Shown here one piece after another: positions 35,087-42,790 of a DNA stretch of 51,795 nucleotides. Position numbers and translations under genes: made by a program. The stretch comes from Bdellovibrionales bacterium (GTDB lineage Bacteria; Bdellovibrionota; Bdellovibrionia; Bdellovibrionales; UBA1609). The notes beneath the pieces were generated by a model. It had not been told where the DNA came from, made no database searches, and saw only the letters and a program-made list of their open reading frames with translations. The stretch lies in NCBI GenBank assembly GCA_020628165.1, contig JAHDFM010000002.1:1-51795 (forward strand), read 5' to 3'. Each line of letters starts with the position of its first letter. Position 1 is the first letter of the stretch.

Positions 35087-36309
35087 ATCAGGTTGGCTAG
35101 GGTTGAGAGGCGTCTTTTTGAGTTGCGTGTGTATGGGTTTTCGGGATCCCAGGTGTAGCCGGCTAAAATTGAGCAGATCATTTGTTTAATTTTTGGCTCT
35201 GGTTTTGGAGCCATGATGATGGTTTGTAGCTCGCCGGTGTACCAACTCTCAACGAAGGCTTTAAAAGTATTCACGCCTTTTTTTAACTCGTTTGAAAATT
35301 CATTTTCCCAATCGACACTTTCTCCTTTTAGCTGCTTGGTGATCAAAGGAGCCGCTAAGGTGGCCGAGCGCAGAGCAATTGTTACTCCCGATGAAAACAC
35401 AGGGTCTAAGAACTCACCAGCGTTGCCTAAAAGAACAAAGTTATCACCGTAGAGTGATTTTACGTTGCTGGCGTAACCTTTGATTGTTTTTATGTCTTGG
35501 TGAAATTCTGCGTTTTGTAAAAAAGCACTGAGCTGTTTTGAACCACTGACAAAGTGATCAAGCTTTTCTTTGCTGGTGCCCTCAATGGCATCAAAGTACT
35601 TTTGCTCTCCAACAACTCCTAAGCTGCTGGTGCCGTCGCTGAATGGAATGACCCAAAACCAAATGTCAGGGTTTTCATCATGAACGGCCACGAGAATTTT
35701 TTGTCGGTCAAAGTCTTGTGAAAAATTATCTTTGAAATGGCAGAACAAAGATTGCCTGCTAGGGAAGTCACTTGGCAAGTCAAGATCAAGTTGTTTTGGG
35801 AGAGCTCGCCCAAAGCCGCTGGCATCGACAACGAATTTAAAATTCACCTGTTGTTCGACGCCTTCTTTATTTTGAAAGTAGGCTTTTGAAGTGCCCTCAT
35901 TGTTAATGTCAATTGACTTCAATTCGCGATCAAATTGGACTTGCACACCCATTTTTTGGGCCTGCTCAATAAGTGCGTTATCAAATTGAGCTCTTTGAAC
36001 CTGATAAGTGGTGGAAGGTCCGTCGCTGAACTTATCTTTGAATAAAAATGATGAAAATTGTTCTTTGAAAGTGAAGTTAGCTCCGTCTTTGACTTGAAAG
36101 TTTTGCTGTTGAACTGCCTCAAGAAGGCCAGCTTTTTCGAGGTCAACCATGCACTGTGGAAGTAAGCTTTCACCGATACTGAACCTCGGAAAAACAGTCT
36201 TTTCCATAACTAAGACGTCGTGACCAGAGTTTGTAAGCATTGATGATACGGCGCTTCCAGCTGGGCCAGCACCTATTACGAGTACATCTGTAGAAAGTAT
36301 CTGATTCAC
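35077..36309 (-). CDS. FAD-dependent halogenase-like oxidoreductase at the polyene cluster border
   Basis: This 410-residue flavoprotein starts at GTG 36309. It shows the dinucleotide fold (VLVIGAGPAGSAVSSML), the PRFSIGESLLPQ segment, VVDASGFGR and the second FAD motif LLGNAGEFLDPVFSSGV. This is the signature of the tryptophan-halogenase / geranylgeranyl-reductase-like branch. Relatives occur in aryl-polyene, flexirubin and xanthomonadin clusters, where they may halogenate the aryl head or desaturate. Divergence from the adjacent cluster and shared intergenic region suggest co-regulation. The actual reaction is unknown. Confidence 0.82.
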   Translation of the reverse strand: MNQILSTDVLVIGAGPAGSAVSSMLTNSGHDVLVMEKTVFPRFSIGESLLPQCMVDLEKAGLLEAVQQQNFQVKDGANFTFKEQFSSFLFKDKFSDGPSTTYQVQRAQFDNALIEQAQKMGVQVQFDRELKSIDINNEGTSKAYFQNKEGVEQQVNFKFVVDASGFGRALPKQLDLDLPSDFPSRQSLFCHFKDNFSQDFDRQKILVAVHDENPDIWFWVIPFSDGTSSLGVVGEQKYFDAIEGTSKEKLDHFVSGSKQLSAFLQNAEFHQDIKTIKGYASNVKSLYGDNFVLLGNAGEFLDPVFSSGVTIALRSATLAAPLITKQLKGESVDWENEFSNELKKGVNTFKAFVESWYTGELQTIIMAPKPEPKIKQMICSILAGYTWDPENPYTRNSKRRLSTLANLIGT

Positions 36310-36338
36310 ATTTTTTCCATTGTGTATGTTTAGACATA

Positions 36339-36368
36339 AATATATATGAAATTTGAAGTAAAGTTCAA
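36339..36368 (-). promoter_or_regulatory. Candidate promoter of the halogenase-like gene
   Basis: On the minus strand TTGAAC (36368-36363) is separated by 18 bp from TATATT (36344-36339), 30 bp before the GTG start. The match is fair but the region is very A+T-rich, so chance is possible. Confidence 0.35.
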
Positions 36369-36452
36369 GTTTTATTAAACTTTAGGCTTAATTGTCGTTT
36401 CATTGAGCTGTTTTAGTTATAAGGCCTTTCTGTATTTGAATTAACCACCCAA

Positions 36453-36516
36453 ACCAATTTAGCAATTGGTACCAGCCACAGAAAACACTGCCTTTTGTTA
36501 ATTGAGCTCAGCTGAG
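36453..36516. promoter_or_regulatory. Candidate operators between the divergent halogenase-like gene and the polyene cluster
   Basis: Two strong dyads lie here. ACCAATT-TAGC-AATTGGT (36453-36470) has perfect 7-bp arms. CTCAGCTGAG (36507-36516) is a 10-bp perfect palindrome. Both sit in the 270-bp region between the divergent starts, the natural place for a shared regulator to bind. Neither has a T-run, so they are not terminators. No regulator gene is seen in the window. Confidence 0.4.
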
Positions 36517-36589
36517 TAAAGAGAGCTTCATAAAACGGCATTTGAACTAATGTTTGAAATAACCATAATCAACTAGGGAGAAATGAATT

Positions 36590-36958
36590 ATGAAAGTTGT
36601 AGTAGCGCTAATGTCCTTTTTATTTTTTGTTGGCTGTAAAACCATGCCACTCACTAACGTTGAAAACGTAGAAATCAACCCTCCTAAAAAAGTGTCTTAT
36701 GTTGAAAAAGCCATTCAAGAAGCGGCAAGAGATCGCGGTTGGAGAGCGAAGACCATCAAGCCAGGTGTGATCAAAGCAAAACTTTTTGCAAGATCCCATG
36801 AAGTTACAGTGAAAATTCCATTCTCAAAGTCCAGCTATAGCATTCTTTATGTCGATAGCAAAAACATGGCTTACGACGGCGAAAACATTCATAAAAAATA
36901 TGGCAAATGGGTCAGTATTTTACAGCGTGATATCGATCGCTTGTTGTTCGACGAATAA
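36590..36958 (+). CDS. Small lipoprotein, first gene of the aryl-polyene cluster
   Basis: This 122-residue lipoprotein has a GGGAGA site and signal peptide ending LFFVGC (Cys about 16). The mature region contains KAIQEAARDRGWRAKTIKPGVIKAKLFARSHEVTVKIPFS, a pattern found in small lipoproteins that accompany aryl-polyene clusters. Its biochemical role is unknown; a part in outer-membrane handling of the pigment is inferred from context. Confidence 0.75.
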   Translation: MKVVVALMSFLFFVGCKTMPLTNVENVEINPPKKVSYVEKAIQEAARDRGWRAKTIKPGVIKAKLFARSHEVTVKIPFSKSSYSILYVDSKNMAYDGENIHKKYGKWVSILQRDIDRLLFDE

Positions 36959-36964
36959 TTCAAC

Positions 36965-37609
36965 ATGAACATTAAAGTTTGTAATTACAGTGCTTGGTAC
37001 CAATCCTCATCTGACTTTGAGCAGGTTGATGAGGATTATTATTATAAACAGTCACTTAATTATGAGCTGCAGGTATTAAATAAAAGACAAACTCGTCGTA
37101 TGAGTGAGCTCACTCGTTTGACTGTTGATAAGGCTTTACAAACTTTAGAGACACAGCCTATTGATCATCTCATTCATGTCAGTCAGCACGGGGAGCTTTT
37201 TAACAGCACTGTCCTTATTGACTTAATTAATGACAATGAGGTGTTATCACCGATGAAGTTTTCTCAGTCAGTCCACAACACAGCAGCCGGACAGATCACA
37301 ACCCTTCTAAAAAAGCAGTTCAGTAGCGTATCTATTGGTTGTGAAAAGCAGCTCTTTCTTACAGGCCTATTGAGTGCGCAGGGATATCTTGATGAAAACC
37401 CTGGCCATAAGGTATTGCTTTTGGTGTCTGATGTGAAAACACCTGAGCGTTTTCAGGCATTAGTACCAATTGAAGAAAATAGAACTTACGTGGCCTCATT
37501 TATAATTTCGTCAGGTGATAGTCATAAGAATCTACCCTCGAGGACTCTTTTAGATTTAAGTCACCTTATGTCACAACAGCCTCCAAAAAAACAGGAACTA
37601 CTTACGTAG
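36965..37609 (+). CDS. Ketosynthase-like chain length factor (beta-ketoacyl synthase family, truncated)
   Basis: This 214-residue protein matches the short N-terminal ketosynthase-like family (Ketoacyl-synt_2) found in aryl-polyene clusters. The core includes IDHLIHVSQHGELFNSTVLI, SPMKFSQSVHNTAAGQITTLLK and the C-terminal VLLLVSDVKTPERFQALVPIEE. The usual catalytic Cys and His residues are absent, so it should act as a chain-length or partner subunit rather than a condensing enzyme. It follows the lipoprotein after 6 bp. Confidence 0.85.
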   Translation: MNIKVCNYSAWYQSSSDFEQVDEDYYYKQSLNYELQVLNKRQTRRMSELTRLTVDKALQTLETQPIDHLIHVSQHGELFNSTVLIDLINDNEVLSPMKFSQSVHNTAAGQITTLLKKQFSSVSIGCEKQLFLTGLLSAQGYLDENPGHKVLLLVSDVKTPERFQALVPIEENRTYVASFIISSGDSHKNLPSRTLLDLSHLMSQQPPKKQELLT

Positions 37610-37619
37610 TTAACGGCCG

Positions 37620-38399
37620 ATGTTTTTAGTTCATTTTTTACTTAAAATTTATAAAGGCATCTTATCTTTAATTGGTTTTGTTGGTTTTGGTTTAATAGGT
37701 GTTTTATATACTTATCTCATTTTTCCAGTGATAAAATTCATTTATAAAGATCAGAGAGTTTACGAGCCAAAGCTGAGACTTTTAGTCCATTACGCTTTTA
37801 AAAGTTTAATGTACTTTATGCACTATACGGGTGCCATAAAATTTGAAGTGATTGGTCAGGAACAAATTGATCGAGACAAGTCTTGCTTGGTTGTTGCTAA
37901 CCACCCTTGTCTAGTTGATGTGGTTTCGATCATTGGTGTTTACAAAAACGCCTGCTGCATTGTTAAAGATAAATTATGGAAAAATATTTTTTGTCGAGGA
38001 GTGTTGCAAGGAGTGGGTTACATACCCAACTCTGAAGACCCTGAAGAGTTATTAAGTCGTTGCCGTAGTTCCATTGATAATGGGGATGTCTTAATCATTT
38101 TTCCAGAGGGAACTCGAACTGTCTTGGGTGAAAAAATGACATTGCAAAGAGGGGCTGCTCGCATCGCTTATTTTTTAAAGTGTCCTATTCGCACTCTGCG
38201 CCTTGAGGTTGGGCAAAATTTTTTAACAAAAACAACGGCTTGGTATAATATTCCACCTGGACGAATCCCATTTCGTTTGTCTGTGTTTGGGATGATCTCA
38301 AAACAGCAGGTAGTAGAGCATGAAAAGCCATCCATTGCTGCAAGGCGCATAACCCAGGAGATTTCCAAACATATTGATTTTGAAAGTCAGTTATTATAA
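37620..38399 (+). CDS. PlsC-like lysophospholipid acyltransferase
   Basis: This 259-residue membrane-associated acyltransferase has hydrophobic N-terminal segments (about 1-45) and the PlsC motifs: H95 and D100 in NHPCLVD, and FPEGTRT (161-167). Such enzymes in aryl-polyene clusters are thought to transfer the polyene acyl chain onto a lipid acceptor. The start follows the preceding stop by 10 bp. Housekeeping phosphatidate synthesis is an alternative, but its position inside the cluster argues against it. Confidence 0.88.
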   Translation: MFLVHFLLKIYKGILSLIGFVGFGLIGVLYTYLIFPVIKFIYKDQRVYEPKLRLLVHYAFKSLMYFMHYTGAIKFEVIGQEQIDRDKSCLVVANHPCLVDVVSIIGVYKNACCIVKDKLWKNIFCRGVLQGVGYIPNSEDPEELLSRCRSSIDNGDVLIIFPEGTRTVLGEKMTLQRGAARIAYFLKCPIRTLRLEVGQNFLTKTTAWYNIPPGRIPFRLSVFGMISKQQVVEHEKPSIAARRITQEISKHIDFESQLL

Positions 38400-38433
38400 C
38401 CAAATAGTATTCAAACAAATTTAGGGGCTTAAA

Positions 38434-38685
38434 ATGACTTTGGAAAATGAGGTTAAACAATTACTTATTGAAACCCTCAACCTCGAAGACCACACTGTTG
38501 ACGATATTCAAAACGAGGCTCAATTGTTTGATGGTGGACTTGGTCTTGACTCAATTGACGCCCTTGAGTTAGGTGTCGCAATCAAAAAAAAGTACAATGT
38601 TTCTTTAGATGCCGATGGTGCTGGTGCAGAACAGCACTTTCAATCCATTAATACTTTAGTTAGTTTTATCCAGGACAACCAATAA
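38434..38685 (+). CDS. Acyl carrier protein 1
   Basis: This 83-residue ACP has the phosphopantetheine attachment Ser at S40 in GLGLDSIDALEL. It carries the growing polyene. It is followed after 5 bp by a second, distinct ACP, the normal paired arrangement in aryl-polyene clusters, where one ACP may be specialised for the starter unit. AGGGGCT precedes the ATG. Confidence 0.95.
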   Translation: MTLENEVKQLLIETLNLEDHTVDDIQNEAQLFDGGLGLDSIDALELGVAIKKKYNVSLDADGAGAEQHFQSINTLVSFIQDNQ

Positions 38686-38690
38686 GATAT

Positions 38691-38981
38691 ATGAAGTACA
38701 CGGATCAGGAAATCTATTCTAAAATTGTTTCAGTGATGGAAGAGCTCTTTGAGATCCCAGCTAATGAAGTGAAGTTAGAAAGCCGTATCAGTGAAGACCT
38801 CGATCTTGATTCTATTGATGCTATCGACCTTATCACCGAGTTACAAAATTTTATCGGACACCGAATTCAACCTGAACAATTTAAAAATGTGAGAACCGTT
38901 ATCGACATTGTAAAAGCTTCGCAAAGAGTTCTTAGTGATATCGAGAATGAAAGTAAGACTCAACAGCGAACCAGCGTCTAA
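38691..38981 (+). CDS. Acyl carrier protein 2
   Basis: This 96-residue ACP has the attachment Ser S41 in DLDLDSIDAIDL. The sequence differs greatly from ACP 1 apart from the helix II motif, so the two are not a recent duplication. The C-terminal extension after SQRVLSDIE is Thr/Ser-rich and overlaps the start of the next gene. Confidence 0.95.
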   Translation: MKYTDQEIYSKIVSVMEELFEIPANEVKLESRISEDLDLDSIDAIDLITELQNFIGHRIQPEQFKNVRTVIDIVKASQRVLSDIENESKTQQRTSV

Positions 38982-39528
38982 ATTCTCAAACGCGTTAATT
39001 TTTACGGTCTTTGCAACATATCCTTTGTTGGTTTTTTTCTTATTAAAGCATTACGGTTTAAATTTTGTTGTTTTCCTTTTATTGTCTGTTGCCGTTTTTA
39101 AGCTCTTACTGCAAAGAAATAAAAGCTCTTTATTGTTATTTTTGATCACAGTGATTTTATGTGTACTGAGTTCTCTTTTTAATGCAGATACGTATGTCAA
39201 ATTACTGCCTGTTTTAATAAATATAGGTCTTTTCTCAGTGTTTTGCTCAAGTCTTTTTAAGACGCCTATGGTGCAAATTTTTGCAGAAAAATTTGAGGGA
39301 CGCAAACTCACTAGTAAGGAGCTCAATTACACTCGTTCAGTTACAAAAATTTGGACCGTTTTCTTTTTAGTCAATGCTGCAATTGCCTTCTACACGTCTT
39401 TGTTTTCATCTTTAGAAGCTTGGTCTTTTTATAATGGTTTTCTGAGTTATATTTTGGTTGGGGTTCTATTTGCTGGAGAGTATGCTGTACGGCTTTTTAT
39501 GAAATCAAGGTGGCAAAGTGAAGTATAG
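38947..39528 (+). CDS. Membrane protein of the aryl-polyene cluster (COG4648-like)
   Basis: From ATG 38947 this is 193 residues; a GTG four codons earlier is less likely. It has about five hydrophobic segments and the LNYTRSVTKIWTVFFLVNAAIAFYTSL segment typical of the small inner-membrane proteins of aryl-polyene clusters. The function is not established; it could help handle the polyene-lipid at the inner membrane. It overlaps the ACP 2 gene by 35 bases and the AMP ligase start by 11. Confidence 0.8.
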   Translation: MKVRLNSEPASKFSNALIFTVFATYPLLVFFLLKHYGLNFVVFLLLSVAVFKLLLQRNKSSLLLFLITVILCVLSSLFNADTYVKLLPVLINIGLFSVFCSSLFKTPMVQIFAEKFEGRKLTSKELNYTRSVTKIWTVFFLVNAAIAFYTSLFSSLEAWSFYNGFLSYILVGVLFAGEYAVRLFMKSRWQSEV

Positions 39529-40789
39529 AATTGATGAGCCACTATGTGATCAGCCACAAACAGACTTTTATGCTTGTGTTCAGCACTGGACAAAAATTTT
39601 TTCAAGGTTAGAGCACGAGCAAATTGTTCTGAGTTTAGAAAATAGTTTTTCTTTTTTAGTTTGTTGTTTGTCGGCCTGGATGAGTAACAAAAAAGTCATC
39701 GTTCCAGCCTCGTTAAATCATCGGCTGAATATTGATTCAGGTGATAACTTTTTTATAGTTGACGATGATCAATTTGATCAACAAGAACTTTCAAAGTCGA
39801 CTTATTTGCCTCAAGATCTTGATCCTATTTCATTAGACAGCCAAATAGTATTTTACACTTCGGGCAGCACTGGTGACCCTAAAAAAATCACTAAGACATT
39901 TGCTAATATTTTATCAGAGGTTAGGGTGTTAGAAGCGACTTTTGGAAAAGCCACTGACAATGCCAAGTTTGTTTCGAGTGTTCCACATTATCATATGTAT
40001 GGATTTTTATTTAAACTGTTCTGGCCTTTTTTAACAAAAAAGAGTTTATCATTTTCTGGGGTCAAATATCCGGAAGAATTACAAAATATTACGGAGCCAT
40101 TTGTTTTTGTCACCACTCCTGGCTTTTTACAACGAGTTTACTTCAATGATTCAGTGACGTTTAGTCATTGTTTGCAAGTATTCACTTCTGGTGGAGCTTT
40201 GCAAGAGGAGCAAAGAGCTATCTCTAACAAATACTTTGCTCAACATCCTGTTGAGATCTACGGCAGCACTGAGACCGGCGGCATCGGTTACAAGTCTTCA
40301 GCTTCAAGACAGTGGCAACTTTTTGATGAGGTCGAACTTCTGGCTCAACAAAATGAAACGTACATTCAAAGCCCATTTTTTTTCGAAGATGAACTTCATC
40401 TTGACGATAATGTTACTTTGCTTTCAGACAACAAGTTTGTTTTGGGACAAAGAAAAGATAGGGTTGTAAAAATAGAAGAAAAAAGAACTAGCCTAACTTT
40501 AATAGAAAACTTGATTCAAAAACAATCATGCGTTGAGCAATGCAAGTGCCTAACCTTGCCTGTGAATGGTCGAGACAAGGTGGTTGCAGTCATTCAATTA
40601 AGGCGAGAAAACAAAAACTTAATGACTAATGACCGTCTTAAACTAACGAGTCAAATTAAAAGAGTTTTATCACAACACATTGATAAAGTGTTTTTACCTA
40701 AAAAAATAAGATATGTTGAACGCATCCCAACCAATGAGATGGGAAAAATAACACAAGAGCTTTTGGAGAAATTATTCAATGACCAATAA
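39518..40789 (+). CDS. AMP-dependent acyl/aryl ligase
   Basis: This 423-residue adenylate-forming enzyme starts at GTG 39518 within the previous gene. The P-loop-like A3 motif is FYTSGSTGDPKK (112-123), the A5 region is EIYGSTETGGIG, and the C-terminal lysine is in NEMGKITQELL. It is shorter than typical acyl-CoA ligases (about 500 or more), as in aryl-polyene clusters, where it loads the aryl acid onto an ACP. The exact starter acid is unknown. Confidence 0.9.
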   Translation: MKYRIDEPLCDQPQTDFYACVQHWTKIFSRLEHEQIVLSLENSFSFLVCCLSAWMSNKKVIVPASLNHRLNIDSGDNFFIVDDDQFDQQELSKSTYLPQDLDPISLDSQIVFYTSGSTGDPKKITKTFANILSEVRVLEATFGKATDNAKFVSSVPHYHMYGFLFKLFWPFLTKKSLSFSGVKYPEELQNITEPFVFVTTPGFLQRVYFNDSVTFSHCLQVFTSGGALQEEQRAISNKYFAQHPVEIYGSTETGGIGYKSSASRQWQLFDEVELLAQQNETYIQSPFFFEDELHLDDNVTLLSDNKFVLGQRKDRVVKIEEKRTSLTLIENLIQKQSCVEQCKCLTLPVNGRDKVVAVIQLRRENKNLMTNDRLKLTSQIKRVLSQHIDKVFLPKKIRYVERIPTNEMGKITQELLEKLFNDQ

Positions 40790-41126
40790 CTTACCTGAAT
40801 TTAGCGTAATCAATAAAACGGACAACGATTTGAGCTTGCAACTGTCGTTTGGCAAAGATTATATTTTTTTTAAAGGACATTATCCAACATTTCCATTGCT
40901 ACCAGGCATGATACAAACTCATTTGGCCATTGAGTTTGCTAAGCAAGAATTGAACATTAATGATGCTTTCACTGGGGCGAGGTCTATAAAGTTTGCACAG
41001 CCAATTCGTCCAGAGTCGACGATTGAACTCAATTTAAAATACGATTCAGAAAAAAAAATCTTACAATTCAAATACCTCGCAGATGAAGATAGTTTTTACT
41101 CAAAAGGAGTTTTAACATTTCAATAA
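40779..41126 (+). CDS. Hotdog-fold 3-hydroxyacyl-ACP dehydratase (FabZ/ApeI-like)
   Basis: This 115-residue hotdog-fold protein contains FKGHYPTFPLLPG (32-43), the FabZ-type catalytic motif with H34. It is one of two dehydratases in the window; the other is at 48292. With the ketoreductase it makes the repeated double bonds of the polyene. The start overlaps the ligase stop by 11 bases. Confidence 0.88.
   Translation: MTNNLPEFSVINKTDNDLSLQLSFGKDYIFFKGHYPTFPLLPGMIQTHLAIEFAKQELNINDAFTGARSIKFAQPIRPESTIELNLKYDSEKKILQFKYLADEDSFYSKGVLTFQ
41104..41119 (+). promoter_or_regulatory. Ribosome site placing a non-canonical ATT start
   Basis: AAGGAG (41104-41109) sits 7 bases before ATT at 41117. No ATG, GTG or TTG occurs in this frame between the upstream TAG and TTG 41159, and TTG 41159 has no ribosome site. 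See the glycosyltransferase-acyltransferase entry. Confidence 0.55.
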
Positions 41127-42781
41127 CTCCCACTCTCGCTTATAAGCCTTGTTTTGTTTTGCCTTGTTATCAACACTCGCAATTCATTGACTCTGTTTTA
41201 GATGGACTCAAAGACTATGATTTACCTGTAATAGTTGTGAACGACGGCAGTGACTCCGAGCACACAGAAGTGCTTAAAAAAATAGACAGCGAGAAGCCTT
41301 GGGTGAGTGTTATTCACCACAAGAAAAATCAGGGCAAAGGTGGGGCGGTGAAAACAGCGTTGCGTGAAGCTCATAGCCGTGGGTTTTCACACGCCTTGCA
41401 AGTGGACTCCGATGGACAGCATGAGCTAGTAAAGGTGAAAGACTTTTTGAGGCTTTCACAAAAATCTCCGAACAGTGTTATTTCTGGGGAGCCTCAATTT
41501 GATGAGAGCATTCCTAGTTCTCGATTGTATGGTCGCAAGTTCACCCAGATGTGGGTGACTTTCGAAACTCTCAGCACTGACATCAAAGACAGTATGTGCG
41601 GCTTTCGCATATACCCACTCAAACAAGCTATAAAAGTATTAGACACTTATAAACTTGGTCAGAAGATGGATTTTGACATTGAGTTTTTGGTTAAGTTTTA
41701 TTGGCAAGGTGTAGACATTGATTTTTTACCAGTCAAAGTGAACTACCCTGAAGAGGGTGTTTCCCATTTTAATTTGTTTAATGACAATTGGTTGATCACT
41801 AAAATGCACACGCGCCTCATGTTTGGTATGTTATTTCGCTTGCCTAAGTTATTGTGGCGTAAAAAAAAAGATCAATCTCATTGGGCAAAAATCAATGAGC
41901 GCGGTGGGCACTTTGCACTAACAACAGTTTTTTGGATTTATAAAGTTCTTGGTTTTAGAGTGATTAGCTGGCTTGTGAAGCCAGTGGTTTTTTATTTTTA
42001 TTTATTTGCTAAAAAAGCCCGAGCTCACTCAAAGAATTACATTGAAATATATAAGTCCTATTGTAAAAGCCAAGGTGTGCAGTCCAAAAAAATTAGCAGT
42101 CACTCTCACTTTCAGTCGTTTGGACAAATGGCTGTTGATAAAATGGCTGTGTGGCATGATGATTTAAAGTTTGAACAATTGAATCAAAACAATGTTGCTG
42201 AGCTCAACAATCTTCATGATGAAAATGAAGGGCGTGTTTTTATCAGTTCTCATTATGGCAATATTGAAATTTGTCGAGCTATGAGTGCAAACTTTCCTTA
42301 CATAAAAATAAATGCGTTGATGTACCAAAGCAATGCCAAGCATTTTTTCAAATTGCTCAATCGTTTAAATGTAAAATCAACCATCAATGTGATTTACATC
42401 GATAAGTTTGGCATTGATTTAGCCATGCGTTTGCAAGAAAAGGTGGCTCAGGGAGAGTGGATCTTTATCCTTGCTGACCGCGAGTCTGTTGGATCTAGCC
42501 AGCATAGCCTTGAGTGCGACATGCTGGGTCAAAAAGTCAGTCTCCCTAAGGGGCCGTTTTTATTAGCCTCTTTGCTTAAGGTGCCGTCCTACGTTTTTCA
42601 TTGTTTTAAGGGTAAAAATAAATTTAACTTTCGTATAAAACCATTGATAAATCAACAAGATATGGGGAAACGAGGGCGCCGAAATTTAGACAACATGGCA
42701 CAAGTCTATGCTGATGAATTGCAGGAGCTTGTCTTGAATGACCCTCATCAGTGGTACAACTTTTTTAATTTTTGGAAGTGA
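41117..42781 (+). CDS. Fused GT2 glycosyltransferase and LpxL-like acyltransferase (predicted ATT start)
   Basis: The N-terminal half is a GT-A glycosyltransferase: the frame upstream of TTG 41159 reads AYKPCFVLPCYQHSQF, giving the first beta strand, then VVNDGSDSEHT, the DxD region VDSDGQHE and MCGFRIYP. The C-terminal half is an LpxL/LpxM-like acyltransferase, with the HX4E-type motif SSHYGNIE and later FILADRESVG. The fusion (about 554 residues) is characteristic of aryl-polyene clusters, where it may glycosylate and acylate the lipid-linked polyene. Starting at TTG 41159 would delete the first strand and has no ribosome site, so an ATT (41117) or ATA (41123) start is proposed. The dehydratase stop lies at 41124-41126, overlapping this start. 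Confidence 0.85.
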   Translation: MSITPTLAYKPCFVLPCYQHSQFIDSVLDGLKDYDLPVIVVNDGSDSEHTEVLKKIDSEKPWVSVIHHKKNQGKGGAVKTALREAHSRGFSHALQVDSDGQHELVKVKDFLRLSQKSPNSVISGEPQFDESIPSSRLYGRKFTQMWVTFETLSTDIKDSMCGFRIYPLKQAIKVLDTYKLGQKMDFDIEFLVKFYWQGVDIDFLPVKVNYPEEGVSHFNLFNDNWLITKMHTRLMFGMLFRLPKLLWRKKKDQSHWAKINERGGHFALTTVFWIYKVLGFRVISWLVKPVVFYFYLFAKKARAHSKNYIEIYKSYCKSQGVQSKKISSHSHFQSFGQMAVDKMAVWHDDLKFEQLNQNNVAELNNLHDENEGRVFISSHYGNIEICRAMSANFPYIKINALMYQSNAKHFFKLLNRLNVKSTINVIYIDKFGIDLAMRLQEKVAQGEWIFILADRESVGSSQHSLECDMLGQKVSLPKGPFLLASLLKVPSYVFHCFKGKNKFNFRIKPLINQQDMGKRGRRNLDNMAQVYADELQELVLNDPHQWYNFFNFWK

Positions 42782-42790
42782 ACAAGTAAC

